DNA of 64,000 nt from Nageia nagi (taxonomy: Eukaryota; Pinophyta). The notes under the pieces were generated by a model that searched no databases, was not told the DNA's origin, and saw only the letters and a program-made list of their open reading frames with translations. Positions 42,905 to 54,313 of the stretch are shown here, in pieces (positions within the stretch are counted from its first letter, which is position 1; the number at the start of each line of letters is the position of its first letter). Both the position numbers and the translations under genes were made by a program. The stretch spans positions 129,952,001-130,016,000 of the forward strand of contig JBITNC010000001.1 in the NCBI GenBank assembly GCA_050084985.1, in the 5' to 3' direction.

Positions 42905-45565
42905 ACTTGCACACATGGGAGAAGCTACTTGGATTTGATCATCAAGAGTTTATCCTCACAAAAAGTCTTTCAAGCACATCTAATCAATGCTAATAAGATT
43001 AAGATTTAGCCTAAGAATATACAAAGTATCATGCATAAGCATGATCTTGTTAGGATTTTCTTTAGAATAAATAATACCTTTACTAATAATGTCAACTTGA
43101 TTGTTATCAACAAACTACACTTTGTTGTAAGCATTGTCTTCAAGTTGAGTAAACAAAGTTTTATTCTTGATCATATGATTTGAGCACCCACTATCCAGAT
43201 ACCAAATATGATCATCAACAACTTCAAACTTGTTATGGGTTAAAAAGACATTACCAATATCATTCTCTTAAGTGCAATGGGATTTCTTCTCCTTCTTCTA
43301 GAAGCAATACTACTATGTGTGACCATCCTTTCCATTGAAATCACAATGAGGGGGAGTTGAGCTATAGATTTTATTGGCTAATTGATCTCTTCCTCTAACA
43401 CAAATGCTTCTTCCATTAGATCTACCACCATGACCTCTACTATGACCTCTTGAAGTAGATTTTGAATTGAAGGAAGTAGAAGGTTGATCATTCATCCAAA
43501 GTTTACCTTGGAATCCTTTTTCAAGGTTCTCAGCTCTATCTTGGAGTTCATGCTCATATGTTTATAAGCTTCCAAGCAATTATAGGATATTGAGTTGAGT
43601 TAAGTCTTGAAACTCCTCGATTATAGTGGTTAGAGGATCAAAATTTTAGGGAAGGCTTCTCAACACCTTTTCAATAATCCAAGTATCTCCATGTTTCTCA
43701 CCATGCAAACGAAGAGCATTCACCAAATCTTGAACTCTATTCATAAAAAGTTTAATAGTATCAGTATCTCCCATTTGAAGAGATTCAAAATCCCTTCATA
43801 AGAGCTATAGCTTGGCTACTTTGAATCTAGATGATCCCTTTTAGGCACTCTCAAGAGTGTCCCATGAAACCTTGGAGAATTTTTATTTTGCAATTTTAGG
43901 GAAGATAGTAACATCTATACCTCTTTGTATAGTAAACAAAGATTTATCATCCATATTTTAGGTCTCCAAGAGCTCCTTTATTTCATCTACTATAATTGCA
44001 ACAAAGGCTACAACATCAGGTTCAATATATCCCTAAGAAATAAGACTTCACAAATCTTGTGAGATGAGAAAGGTTTGCATTTAGATGCTCTAGTATTTAT
44101 AATGCTCTCCATTGAATATAAGAATATACAGATATAATGAGTTTCAATTCTCAATATCTATTTAACCCAATAGAACACCTTTCTTTAATACAAATTGAAG
44201 ATTTTTAAGGCCTATAGCTACATGCTTTGACCCAATTAGAGACTCCAAACTCAAAATAGTGATCTAGAAATGCCAAGAAGTCCAAAATTTATAATGGTTT
44301 TAGTTAAAATAATCAATCTCAAAACATGAATTTTATATATAATTTGGATAGATCTCAAAAAAACCTTTTTAATGAGTATTTACTCATCTTAAACAAAATT
44401 TTAGATCATTAGGAAAGAGAATTTGAAGTTCCTAGGTCAAATCCACACTATTCTAGGTCTCACACACATTTTTTGGAGTCAAAATACTCCTTTTCAAAGT
44501 CAAAATAACTTTTCAAAGTGAAAAAGAAATTAAATCCATAGTTTGGAGGATCTAATTTACCAAGGTGAGTTTTAGAGTGTGGATTCAAGCTAATAGATAC
44601 AAATTTTAGACTTCCAAAGTCAAATTCCTCACTATTTTAGGCCTTGACACATGTTCTAGGGTAAAAAAAATATCTATTTAGAGTGAAAAACACTTAAATT
44701 TCCATATATTAGAGTGTGATGACATTAGAAAGTAAATCCAAAGTACAAAATTGAGCTAAAAATGCAATATGTGCAATCCAAAGTGTGATGACATCAGTAA
44801 GGCTTTCCAAGACGAGGATTATAGACTAGTTTTGAGCGAAAACTTCTATAACCTGTAACTTTTTTGATTCCTAATAAAATATATCACTATAGCCATAAAA
44901 TGTATTATCATGAATTAGCTATCCAAAGGTGAAGATCTGCAATAAATTGGAGAAATTATGGAGGGTAAAAACTTATCTGAAAGTTTATGACTCCATAAAC
45001 CTTCATGAGCAAGTATACAAAATATGGGTGTGTATTTTGTGCTTTTTGAGTGTGACATTATAACAAGGTATGGAAATTTATATATGGTTGGAAATATATT
45101 GAAGTGAAATTTACAACATAAAAAGAATCACATTAAAATGAGATCTATAATAAAATTTATAGCTCTAATAGGAAAATTAATCCACAATAAGGTAGTTTGA
45201 TAAAATCATAAAAATATTCAAAATTGTTGCTCAAAATAGAAAAAACATACATACCAACATAGTTAAAATATTCTTAAACACATGAATATCACCTTGTAAT
45301 GGAATTAGAGAACTCATATAAAGATCTGGAAGTGTTTTCTCAAGAATACAAACTCAAAATGGAAAACACATCATACAATTTGCAGAGCAAATCAAGAATG
45401 CTTTCTATTAAAGTTAAAATGGTAGCATAATAGTACATTTAGAAGAATTACAAAATGGAAAAAATAATTCCTTATTTATAGAAAACAAAATGGAGTATTT
45501 TTAACTCCATAGGGTCTGGCAAATTAAATATCTACTTAGAGAAAGTAAGCAAAAACATAAATGGA
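42905..45565 (-). mobile_element. Copia fragment F: 5' LTR side, gag and protease only
   Basis: Read leftward from TGTTCCATTTATG (45565), a likely LTR start with a TATA-like CTATAAATAAGG near 45480. Untranslated sequence follows, then gag (ATG at 44112), a CCHC knuckle and a protease (to about 42950). Integrase, RT and the 3' LTR are absent. The left edge falls at a T-run (about 42891-42902). The LTR end and primer site were not recognised. Its right edge lies inside the 5' LTR of element G. Confidence 0.7.
42950..44112 (-). pseudogene. gag: Copia gag and protease, fragment F
   Basis: The start at 44112 gives MESIINTRASKCKPFSSHKI. Then come KVSWDTLESA (about 43860), FMNRVQDLVNALRLHGEKHG (43755-43696), LQDRAENLEKGFQGKLWMND (about 43545-43490) and an Arg/Gly/Ser-rich linker (STSRGHSRGHGGRSNGRS). 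A knuckle reads CDFNGKDGHT, with the second Cys changed to Asn, and then C. The protease active site WYLDSGCSNHMIKNKT (about 43208-43160) is intact. It ends near LRLNLNLISID at 43000. Several stops and shifts occur. Confidence 0.8.
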
Positions 45566-45571
45566 ACATCT

Positions 45572-45664
45572 AGTTTGATGTCATATTTTTGATATATGCC
45601 TCAATATTATTCTGTATACAAATAGTGAGTCAATTTATTATTTATGCATTATTTTTAGTCTACA
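45572..45664 (+). repeat. 5' LTR remnant of element G
   Basis: Only the last 93 bp survive. It matches 50100-50192, and its final GTCTACA ends in CA. The rest was removed or separated by fragment F. Confidence 0.75.
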
Positions 45665-45769
45665 TTTTGGTGAACCTAACTATTTTGATTAATCTTGCTC
45701 TACTGAAAAGATCTCGTGAGATTTCTAAAAAGGATCAACACTATTAGCGACATTCATATATTATTTTTA

Positions 45770-46720
45770 CACCACCAATGACATGAAAAATGGAACAAAT
45801 CCTAATGAATATATCATAATTTAAAAAATTAGTGGAAGCTCTAAATAGGAAAATAGCTTCAATTAAAAGTTCAAGTATTAATTCTTCATTAGCTTTGGAT
45901 CCTACTATGATGCCAAGGCTAACCAATCTTGAGACTAGCAATAAATCCTAGCAAAAAGAAGAAGATTATGATGGTGTCTTCACCTCACCCTTGTTAGATG
46001 ATATTTAGAATTATCCCCCACCACTCGAGTAGAAGGCCCCCAAGTTTGAGATGTTTAGTGGCAAAAAAGACCCAAAGCAACATCTCTTTAGCTTTCAAGA
46101 GGAGTTCTTGTTGAAATTGGGATCGAAGGAGAATTTGATGGTAAAATTTTTCCCAAGGAGTTTAAAAAGTAACGCTAGTCAATGTTTCCACAATTTTTTA
46201 GGATGATCAATAGATTCATTCAAGTCATTGGTAAAAGTGTTCATAGGCCAATACAAGCATAATATTAAATAGTAAGGAACTATTACAAAGTTATGTACAA
46301 TGCACTAAGGAAACAATGAAACCCTAGAGAAGTATATTCCAAGATTCAAAAAGGTATGGCAATATATTTATAGCAAATTGCATGAAAGTGAAATTTATGG
46401 TATATTTAAAGATTCTATCTTACCAATTATTAACTTTCATTCTCCAAGCAATAAGAGTATTGGATTTGGGGTATTAGTACAAGAGTTATTTTAAAAAGAG
46501 AAAGTCTTACTTGAGTTAGGAGATATCAAGTATACATTAAGGAGAATCAAAGGACATACACAAATAAAGAACAAAAGCTAGTGAATATGGCTGATACACC
46601 TATCACTCCTCATACATTGACAAGATCAACTACAACAAGAGATAGAAGGTATACATTTCCAATTCAACCAAGGTTTAATATGAGAGATTTGATGAAAAGA
46701 AGTTTATTGCAGTCATTATA
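45770..46720 (+). pseudogene. gag: Gypsy gag, element G
   Basis: Reads APKFEMFSGKKDPKQHLFSF (46037 on), FFPRSLKSNASQCFHNFLG, SFKSLVKVFIGQYKHNIK, EKYIPRFKKVWQYIYSKL and ILPIINFHSPSNKSI. These are the blocks of Gypsy gag (Y/F-x-G-xx-DPxxHLxxF, then the capsid C-domain). The end reads PITPHTLTRSTTTRDRRYTF and FNMRDLMKRSLLQS. About eight stops are spread through it. No zinc knuckle seen. Confidence 0.75.
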
Positions 46721-46739
46721 GAAAAAAACACAAGATGAT

Positions 46740-47720
46740 AATATTCCTATGGGAAAATATTATGCTTATTTCACTTATCATAAAAGAAAAGTTCATGCTA
46801 CAATTTTTTGCAAAGCATTAGAGGCAAAAATTTTGGATCTCATTGCCCAAGGGAGATATGAAATTAATCAGAAAGACTCAGATCTCGAGGTAATAGTGAA
46901 CATAGTTTCAATCGATAAAGAAGTTTATGCAAGATTAAGAAGGGGACACCTAAGGAACATTCCAAATCTAGTTACAATGGAATAAGTAAGTATCCCACCT
47001 GATCCAAAAACTTATAGCATTATTGAGCAATTGAAAACTACTCTTGATATGATAAGTTTGTATGAGCTCATATCTACATCTAAAACACTTAGGAAGATAT
47101 TATATACTTTGTTCAAAAAGGAAATAGTTTCTACCAATATTTCTACTGCCATGTTTTTAGAAAAACTTAGATCTATTAAGAAATGTGATGTAATTTTATT
47201 TTATAGATTTGAGAAGCTCAATAAATAAATCCTTATTGAATATTTTACCTTGTATATCACACCTATGATAAAGGGGTGGGATATAAAAAGAACATTGATA
47301 GGTAATGGATCAATTGTTAATGTGTGTTCTCACAACTTTTTGATACAACTTCAAGAAAAAGGTGTAGAGATACCTCCCTTAGAAGAAACTACATTCAAAA
47401 TTAGGGCAATGTTTATTCATCCACAAATCTAGTTGAGATAGCTACACTTTTGGTTACAACATGATCTAGAATAGGTGAAACTTAATTTTAGGTTATGGAT
47501 TGAAAATTATCATATAACCTATTATTAGGAAGACTTTGCTTCATGATATGGATATAGTCCCATCTATACTACATGATAGGTTGAAATTTGAATATCAAGG
47601 TGAGGTGCATACAATAATAGGTGATCTAGAAACATATTCCTTATGTAATGTAGTTGGTATGGAGGAATTCACAATTACTTGTCCTAAATATGAGATAATA
47701 CCTTTGGAAGTTATCAAGAG
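46740..47720 (+). pseudogene. pol: Gypsy protease region, element G
   Basis: Two open stretches (46749-46985, 47031-47228) and two later ones (47250-47432, 47536-47724) carry pol-like text. Examples are RKVHATIFCKALEAKILDLI, RLRRGHLRNIPNLVTME, TLIGNGSIVNVCSHNFLIQL (the retropepsin IDxGSxxN site with Asp read as Gly) and YYIEDF-like text. Placement between gag and integrase and the GSxVNVxSxxFL pattern support a protease. The catalytic Asp is lost. Confidence 0.65.
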
Positions 47721-47744
47721 TTGAATTCCATAATTTCATAATGG

Positions 47745-48620
47745 TCATTTACAACAGGGGGAATATATTTGATTGGGCTTATCAATCCACATTCAAGGAA
47801 GGTCATAAATTTGTTATAACAGTTATAGATTTTACTATAAAATGGGTTTAAGTCATTCCAATTAAATCAATCACATAGGATAAGATTATTTCCTTCTTGA
47901 TAGAGAACATCATCACCAAGTTTGGAGTGCCACAAAGGTTGATCATGGATAGTGGGCCAAATTTCAAAGGTAAGGACATGAAATCCTTTTGTAAAAATTT
48001 TCATGTTGCTCAAACATTTTCTTTAGTTTATTATTCTCAAAGGAATGATCAAGCAAAAGGATCAAATAAAATAATCAAAAGCATTTTGTCAAAGAATTGG
48101 GATAGATACAAAGCATATTGGCATGAACAGTTACCTTATGCACTTTGGGCATACATAACAAGTATTAGAATAGCCACTAGGGAAACACCATTCTCTTTAG
48201 TCTATGGGGATGAAGCTATAGTACCATTATAATTAGAGTTTCCATCCTTAATAATTTCACTACAATGAGAAATATCATATGGAGAAGCAAGAAAGGCTAG
48301 ATTGCAATAGTTAGAGTCACTTGATCATAAGAGAATTAAGGAAATTGGACATCAAAAATCATATCATGCAAAGCTGAAGAGGGCATTTGGGAAGAAGATC
48401 AAAACAAAGGAATTTAAAGTGGGAGACTTAGTATTGAAGGAAAATATTAACAATACATATACAAATGATGAAGTAAAAGGAAAATTTGAACCAAATTGGT
48501 TGGATCCATTTGTTGTAGTTGAAGCAATAGGATCATGAGCTTATATGTTATTATCCATAGATGGAAAAGAAGAATAAAAAGTGTTCAATTCCATGCACCT
48601 TAACTACTTCTTTGAATAAT
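47745..48620 (+). pseudogene. pol: Gypsy integrase, element G
   Basis: Begins at the core, without its zinc region: GHKFVITVIDFTIKWV with the first Asp, then FGVPQRLIMDSGPNFKGKDM with the second, then NDQAKGSNKIIKSILSKNWD, where the catalytic Glu (usual GQAEATNK) reads Lys. HEQLPYALWAYITSIRIATR, ETPFSLVYGDEAIVPL and the basic C-terminal KFEPNWLDPFVVVEAIGS follow to about 48620. The stretch 47897-48232 is open for 111 codons. Confidence 0.88.
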
Positions 48621-48719
48621 ATAATGGCTTCATATCTTACAAAATAATGAATATTTCATGCAAGGTACATGTATTTTAATTTTTGCTTTCATTTTTGCAA
48701 TTTCTTTCATTGTTGCAAT

Positions 48720-49150
48720 GTAGTTAGCAATGTATATTACTATCTGCATGCTACCACCTACATAAAAAAAAGGATAGTATAAAATTTGAAAACCATGGAC
48801 ATATAAACTATAGGTTACCAATAGCCATCGATATGACTAGTGAGAGTCCACTCACTTAAAAGTTAAACCAATGATGCAATCATGAGCAAGATGTTGACAT
48901 TAATTCATACTTAATGGACAATGCAATTTGCTATGTATCCACATGGTTTTTACTTTGAAAAAAATAAAGCATAATATCTTAAGGTCATAGACATAAAATG
49001 TAAGGCCACTAATAGCCATTGATACGGCTAGTGAGAGTTCACTCACTTAAAGACAAATTAATGATGTAGTTGTAAGTAGATTGCTGATATTGAATCATCA
49101 ATGAATGCTGTAAATCACTATGTATCCAAAAGCTTTTTATGTAGGGTATA
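48720..49150 (+). repeat. About 190-bp tandem duplication in the 3' region of G
   Basis: AATAGCCATCGATATGACTA at 48820 recurs as AATAGCCATTGATACGGCTA at 49011, followed by GTGAGAG..CACTCACTTAAA in both. CACTATGTATCC.. begins a partial third copy near 49120. It lies between integrase and the LTR. Confidence 0.6.
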
Positions 49151-50099
49151 TCTAATAATTTTTGTAGGTGCCTAAATATAAAGAACAAAGCTAGCTAAAA
49201 TAGAAATTGCATAATTAACTACATTCCATTGCGAACATGATGTTGATGACATGCATCTCAAATAACTTAGAGCTAAAATTAGAGGACCAATCCTATATCA
49301 AGGTATGGATATGAGAGCATCATATTCCTAACTATTAGAAGTGAAGGGATGGCCAAATCCATGGTTGAATAGTGTAAGGGGAAAAAGGATGAAGTTCTTT
49401 AGGTTTTTCTTAGTTGCACCATTCAAGGAGCTTTCCTAGGGAAACCAAGCCAAAAGGGGTAGCAAAGGACCCCCATCATCATCATCAAATGTCAATGCTA
49501 GATGGAGATTTCAAAACTTTCTTCTACACTTCTTCTTTAGATATGTAATTTCATTTCTTCAATCACACCACGAAAGAGGTGCAAAATCTAGATGCTTAAA
49601 TATGAATTATTATTTATTAAATAATTCATTTTATAGCATTAAGGCATAGGTATTGTAAAAAGGGTTAAAATATACCCAAGGAAATGTAATCAATGTAATG
49701 GACCATTGTGTAATGAAACAGGTATCAAATATTAAAAGAGACACCATAAATAATGTAAAAGGAAATGATCCCAAGAACCAAAGAGGATCAAAAATCAAAG
49801 GTAACATAAATGATATCAATCGATATCATACAGATCCATAATCAAATACATGTAATATCATTTTACCTGATCAACAATGGTATTTTGTAACACCACCCAT
49901 TCATATATTTTCCAAACCCTTATTCTAGCTTTTGTGCATTTCAATTTTTGTTTATGGATTTACATCTTTTAGGTTTTTGATGGTGTGCTCTTAGGCTATT
50001 GGCTACATTCATTTCTTATGGTGTGTTATTGCAATTGATGTATGATCTTTGTTATTTAATTTAGATGTGGATCTAATGAAGGTACTTTGTTTATCATGT

Positions 50100-50192
50100 T
50101 CATTTGATATCATATTTTGATATATGGTTCAATATTATATTGTAGACAAATAGTCCATCAATTTATTATTTATGCATTAGTTGAGGTCTACA
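50100..50192 (+). repeat. 3' LTR end of element G
   Basis: It pairs with 45572-45664 and ends GGTCTACA. The left edge of the full LTR is not fixed (candidate 49391). Confidence 0.7.
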
Positions 50193-50557
50193 CTATTTAT
50201 CCCATTTTTCTCCCCTAAAGCCACAAGTTGAGTCTATAGGTATGCCTTATAATTTGTTAAATATTCAATATTCTTTTTGTTCTCTTACACGTATAGTAAA
50301 ATAAGATCATAACCAAAATTTATATTAATAAAAAAGGTGATACAATGTCTTTACAACCAATAGTCAACCCAATATATTAATTCCCTAAGCTAACATCACT
50401 TGTAGTACCACAGTGACTCCTAACACACCTAGCACTCTTGGACCTAGAAGTTGTCCTACTCAAACTAAGTCTCTTTATCCCAATTTTCTTCCCCAAAGCC
50501 ACAAGTTGAGTTTGTAGGTATGCCTTCTAATTTGTTAAATATTCAATCTTCTTATTG
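50193..50557. repeat. Direct duplication abutting element G
   Basis: 50193-50281 (CTATTTATCCCATTTTTCTC..) repeats at 50471-50557 (CTCTTTATCCCAATTTTCTT..) with few changes. Both correspond to the C-terminal coiled part of the minus-strand PMD gene (YLQTQLVALGKKIG). The first copy begins at the last base of G's LTR. Confidence 0.75.
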
Positions 50558-52250
50558 TGCTGTAACACATAGTCCACCATCCCTAGAAAGTGTTTATCAT
50601 TTGAAGCTTCATGCATTTTTGTAATGTCTCCAGAACTTGCTCCAATATTTCCAACCTCACCTTTAGTCCATCCAGCTCACCATCTTTGGTAGCCATTTCC
50701 TCCTTTAATCTTGCTAGCTCCTCCTCTAAATGTTGTCTTACCATCTTGTCATAATATAGGTCAAACTTTTTTTTTATCTACAAAAAATAAAACTTTGAAT
50801 CCATTTTAGTTATACATTATTTCTTGTAAGAACTAACTTACAACTATAGTAGTAAAAGACATATTCAATTAATTTTCAAGCTATTTTTGAGTCTCTACAA
50901 TAGGAACACCAATTAGCACATCCCATCCACCTTACTCTTCTTGATAGGAAAAATACTTCACATGTACATCTTTCCCCTCCTCTTCTTCCTCACCCTCCAA
51001 TCCATACAACCCCAAGGGATCCAATCTTGCTCTAGCCTACCATTTTAGGTACTCTTGATTAAATTAAGGCCCATTTGGTGCCTCAACTCCCTCATCATCT
51101 ATATCAATACTCAATCCATAATCCTAAGGAGGCTACCAATCTTGCACCCACTTGGGTTTAGTCTCAAACAAATTACGATCATGCACCCTATATCTCCTAA
51201 TCCTCACAACAAACTTACACTTAGGTGTAATGTCTTATGTTTTGGCAAATAGTCTCCTAACCCTCTTAAACCTATAGGGTTCAACAAATATTTTTCTTTT
51301 TCACAAGTAACAAGGAGTCCTTTGCAAATCTAACTCACCTCCTTGCTCATTTGGCCAATATGGTAAGCCTACATAGGGTTTATAGATAACCTTTCTTGCA
51401 AACCAAAAGTGTATATTAGATTCTAGCTCAACTAATTCATCAAAATAAACCAAACTTGTGCATAAAATCACTTATTATCCATCAACTAGCCTATAATATT
51501 TTGGTATGCCTCCACACTCTTATGGATCCATGTTACCTTTCTCATCCTCACCTATGTATAACATGATCACCTATTGTGATATGAATCAAAAAATCTCTTG
51601 GTCAAATGATCAAGATATGCTTGTATGCCCAACATTGCAACTCAAAAGAATGTGTAATCCTCTTCCCACTCTTTTACACCATGATAAAGTTATGCAAATC
51701 ATGATACATATGGGAAATGATATACAAATCCCATGCATACCTTACACCATGTATCATCTAATATACCATATATGCCAAGCCAAGAGAGAACACCTCATGA
51801 TTATTTTCCAAATATATGATGCTATCAATGCATGTGACCATGATAAATTACACTTATCTAAACCTCTTCATCTTGCATTTGAAAGCACAATGAAGGTAAG
51901 CACCCTTGTTTCCTTTGTGATATTCCTCTAATTCTATTAGCCATTTCATAGAACCTTTGCACTACACATTAGTCATTCTCTCCTCTAGATAGATGGGATA
52001 CCCTTTTATGGGAACCCATAAGATCTTATGAATGTCCTTAAGGATAATGGTGGTCTTTCCAGTAGGTAAATAGAAGGTATTGGTATACTTTGACCACCTC
52101 TCCATGAGGGCTATGAGCAACTCCTCCACACGTACATAAGAAGCATGTAATAGGTAGCCCATACCCACATGTCTTAGCACACCTAGCTCATCATCGATCA
52201 GCTTATCACACCAATTCATACACTATTTCTAGCTCCTAGACATAGGCTCA
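50350..52250 (-). pseudogene. Plant mobile domain (PMD) protein, decayed
   Basis: Read leftward from 52219: MNWCDKLIDDELGVLRHVGM, then ALMERWSKYTNTFYLPTGKT and TIILKDIHKILWVPIKGYPI, the hallmark N-terminal PMD block (WxxxTNTFHLPxGExTxTLxDV). Further on, HMYHDLHNFIM (about 51700) and FELQCWAYKHIL (about 51635) match the central LYHDLH and LQxWAxEHI blocks. The tail, around 50700-50480, reads LGMVDYVLQHNKKIEYLTN and YLQTQLVALGKKIG, a coiled-coil-like end. PMD proteins occur both as host genes (MAIN/MAIL1, nuclear) and inside transposons. Many stops and shifts here; the antisense setting relative to a plus-strand LTR suggests a transposon-borne copy. Confidence 0.72.
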
Positions 52251-53603
52251 GGCTCCATAAGAACTTGATGACATTGTATTCACAACAAGAAAAAGGTATG
52301 CATTAATATATTTTGCAATTTCATTTAAATAATGCAAGAAAATTTATTTTATTTTTCTAAACACACATCAAAAGTCACATCAAATTGGAAAATATTTCCC
52401 TTGATAAACTATTTTTCAAGCTAGCACCAATGCTCATGTTAGCATTCACGTTAGGCTTCCTAGGATCAATTTTTTTGAAATTTTAGAGAAAACTGGCTTT
52501 ACCCTCATTATCATCCAAAAATATACTTTGACACCTAAAATCTACCTATACACTTAAAATCATGGAAGCTTTAGCCTTCTAACCCTAACCCAAGGACAAC
52601 ATAATAATTTTCACCTATTTTTCACCCAACCTTTCCAAATTGAGATGATGACATAACACAAGGATCTTAGGCACTCACCACATGGTTAAAAATATGGTTA
52701 TGATGAAGTAAATATACTCGATGGTTATCTTGCTCTGTGATCTTCATCATGGAACATCAAATAGGTTAGAATTTTACCAAAATTAGACCAAATCAACCTA
52801 AACCAATGATACACATAGACAAAATACTTACTTCATAACTCAAACCTCTAAGAAATTCACTAATATCTCCATAATGAAAACACTCATTATCCTAGACTAG
52901 AGCTCAAATCTCAAATAGTGCATATGAAAATAAACCAACAATTTAGCCTATTTATATAAAATATAGGATAAAGTTTACAAGATACTTGATAAATGATGGC
53001 CACCTCATGCCCCCATATCTTTTAAATCATGATATTTTCTCATATAATTAAAATTAAATCCATTAGCCAAAAATTTAGATTCTTGTTCCCTTAGGAATCC
53101 TAGAATACGTGCTCACATCCGTGTCAATACTAATCATCAATGTTTGCTTTACACTTCCTTCATATTTAGCACCTCTCATAGACATCATGATATCTCAAAT
53201 TATATGTGGTTTAAAAACTAATATAGGAAACAAGTATTGAATAATAAGATTCTTTGCAAGAAAAAATGGACATCTAATCAGTGAACAACGTATTCCTTGC
53301 ATGTTCATGATAAGGTTAGACTCATTCATTATATAATTCAATGTTTATTAAATTCTATCAGGTATAAAAATATCATTATCAAATAAGATCAAGCATATCA
53401 AATAATGCACATGCAATAATATCATCATATAATAGTTCTCAACTAGCACCAATGTTAAAGTGAGCATGAAAACTAGGATACAAATGCATAAATTAGGCCA
53501 ATTCAACATAAATCAACACAATGGGTAAGATACAAGAAGTATTTCTATCCTTATCTACACTTTGTATTCAATAAAATGCATGATTGAGAAATAAACCAAT
53601 CAT
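52251..53603. other. AT-rich region, nothing recognised
   Basis: No convincing coding frame, LTR or repeat unit. It may be the 3' noncoding part of the element ending at 55132. Confidence 0.4.
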
Positions 53604-53880
53604 CTTGGAGTTACCTTTGTTGGTTGAATCTAAACTAACCATGACCTTTATATCATATATAAGAATGGGGCATGTACCTCATGACAATGTATGACATATC
53701 TCTTGGAGTCACCTTCATTTGTTGGGTATCAACTAACCATCACAATGATAGTTCTTTCTCATTCATATGTTGCATCTAAGAATGAGCATGTACCCCATGA
53801 CTATGTTGACATATATGGTTCTAATTGCATGTGTTCCATCTAGGAATAGGGTATGTACCCTATGATAATGTGGACACACC
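53604..53880. repeat. Three diverged tandem units of about 100-117 bp
   Basis: CTTGGAGTTACCTTTGTTGG (53604) recurs as CTTGGAGTCACCTTCATTTG (53702). AAGAATGGGGCATGTACCTC (53661) recurs at 53778 and, more weakly, at 53844 (AGGAATAGGGTATGTACCCT). The last unit lacks its first half. Confidence 0.65.
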
Positions 53881-54300
53881 TTTATCATTATCTTGTATGT
53901 ATGCATCTAAGAATGAAATATTGAGTATTTCTATATTTAGTATTCTCAAGATGATGTATGAATCTTATATTAATTTCATCCTTCCTTCATTACATGCAAT
54001 ATCATTTGCAATGTAATGTTTTGATGATTTACTCTTACTATCACTACTATATCTTTTCTGAATTAACCATCACATATATGCTTGGAAGTCATATTGTCTC
54101 TCTTATTTTTAGGTTATTCTTTGCTCTTGGTTGATTCTACTTCATGCAAGCTATTACATATCACAACCAAGGCAAAGAGGGGAATATACACCATAGTTCC
54201 TTGATGATTTGGATAGTTCTATAACTTAACCAAGGAAGTATCAAAATTTTCTTCTCTAGAAGAATTTCATTTTAAAAGTTCTTATTTCATTATACTTGCA

Positions 54301-54310
54301 AAGGGGGGGC
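54301..54310 (+). other. Polypurine tract upstream of a probable 3' LTR
   Basis: AAGGGGGGGC, preceded by CTTGCA, lies four bases before a TATTAACACC that reads as a decayed TGTTGACACC LTR start. It is the strongest purine run in this part of the window. Confidence 0.6.
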
Positions 54311-54313
54311 ATC

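Larger units (their letters stand above)
45566..50192 (+). mobile_element. Gypsy retrotransposon G, deleted for RT and RNase H
   Basis: A 90-bp direct repeat (45572-45664 and 50100-50192, ending TATTTATGCATTA...GTCTACA) marks the ends of its LTRs. The left copy is truncated by fragment F. Internal order: gag (45770-46720), protease region (46740-47710), then integrase directly (47745-48620), so RT and both RNase H domains are missing. TTTTGGTGAACC right after the left LTR (45665) is in primer-site position. The 3' LTR's left edge is uncertain. AAGGGGAAAAAGGATG at 49378 is a candidate polypurine tract, giving an LTR of about 800 bp. Confidence 0.75.
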
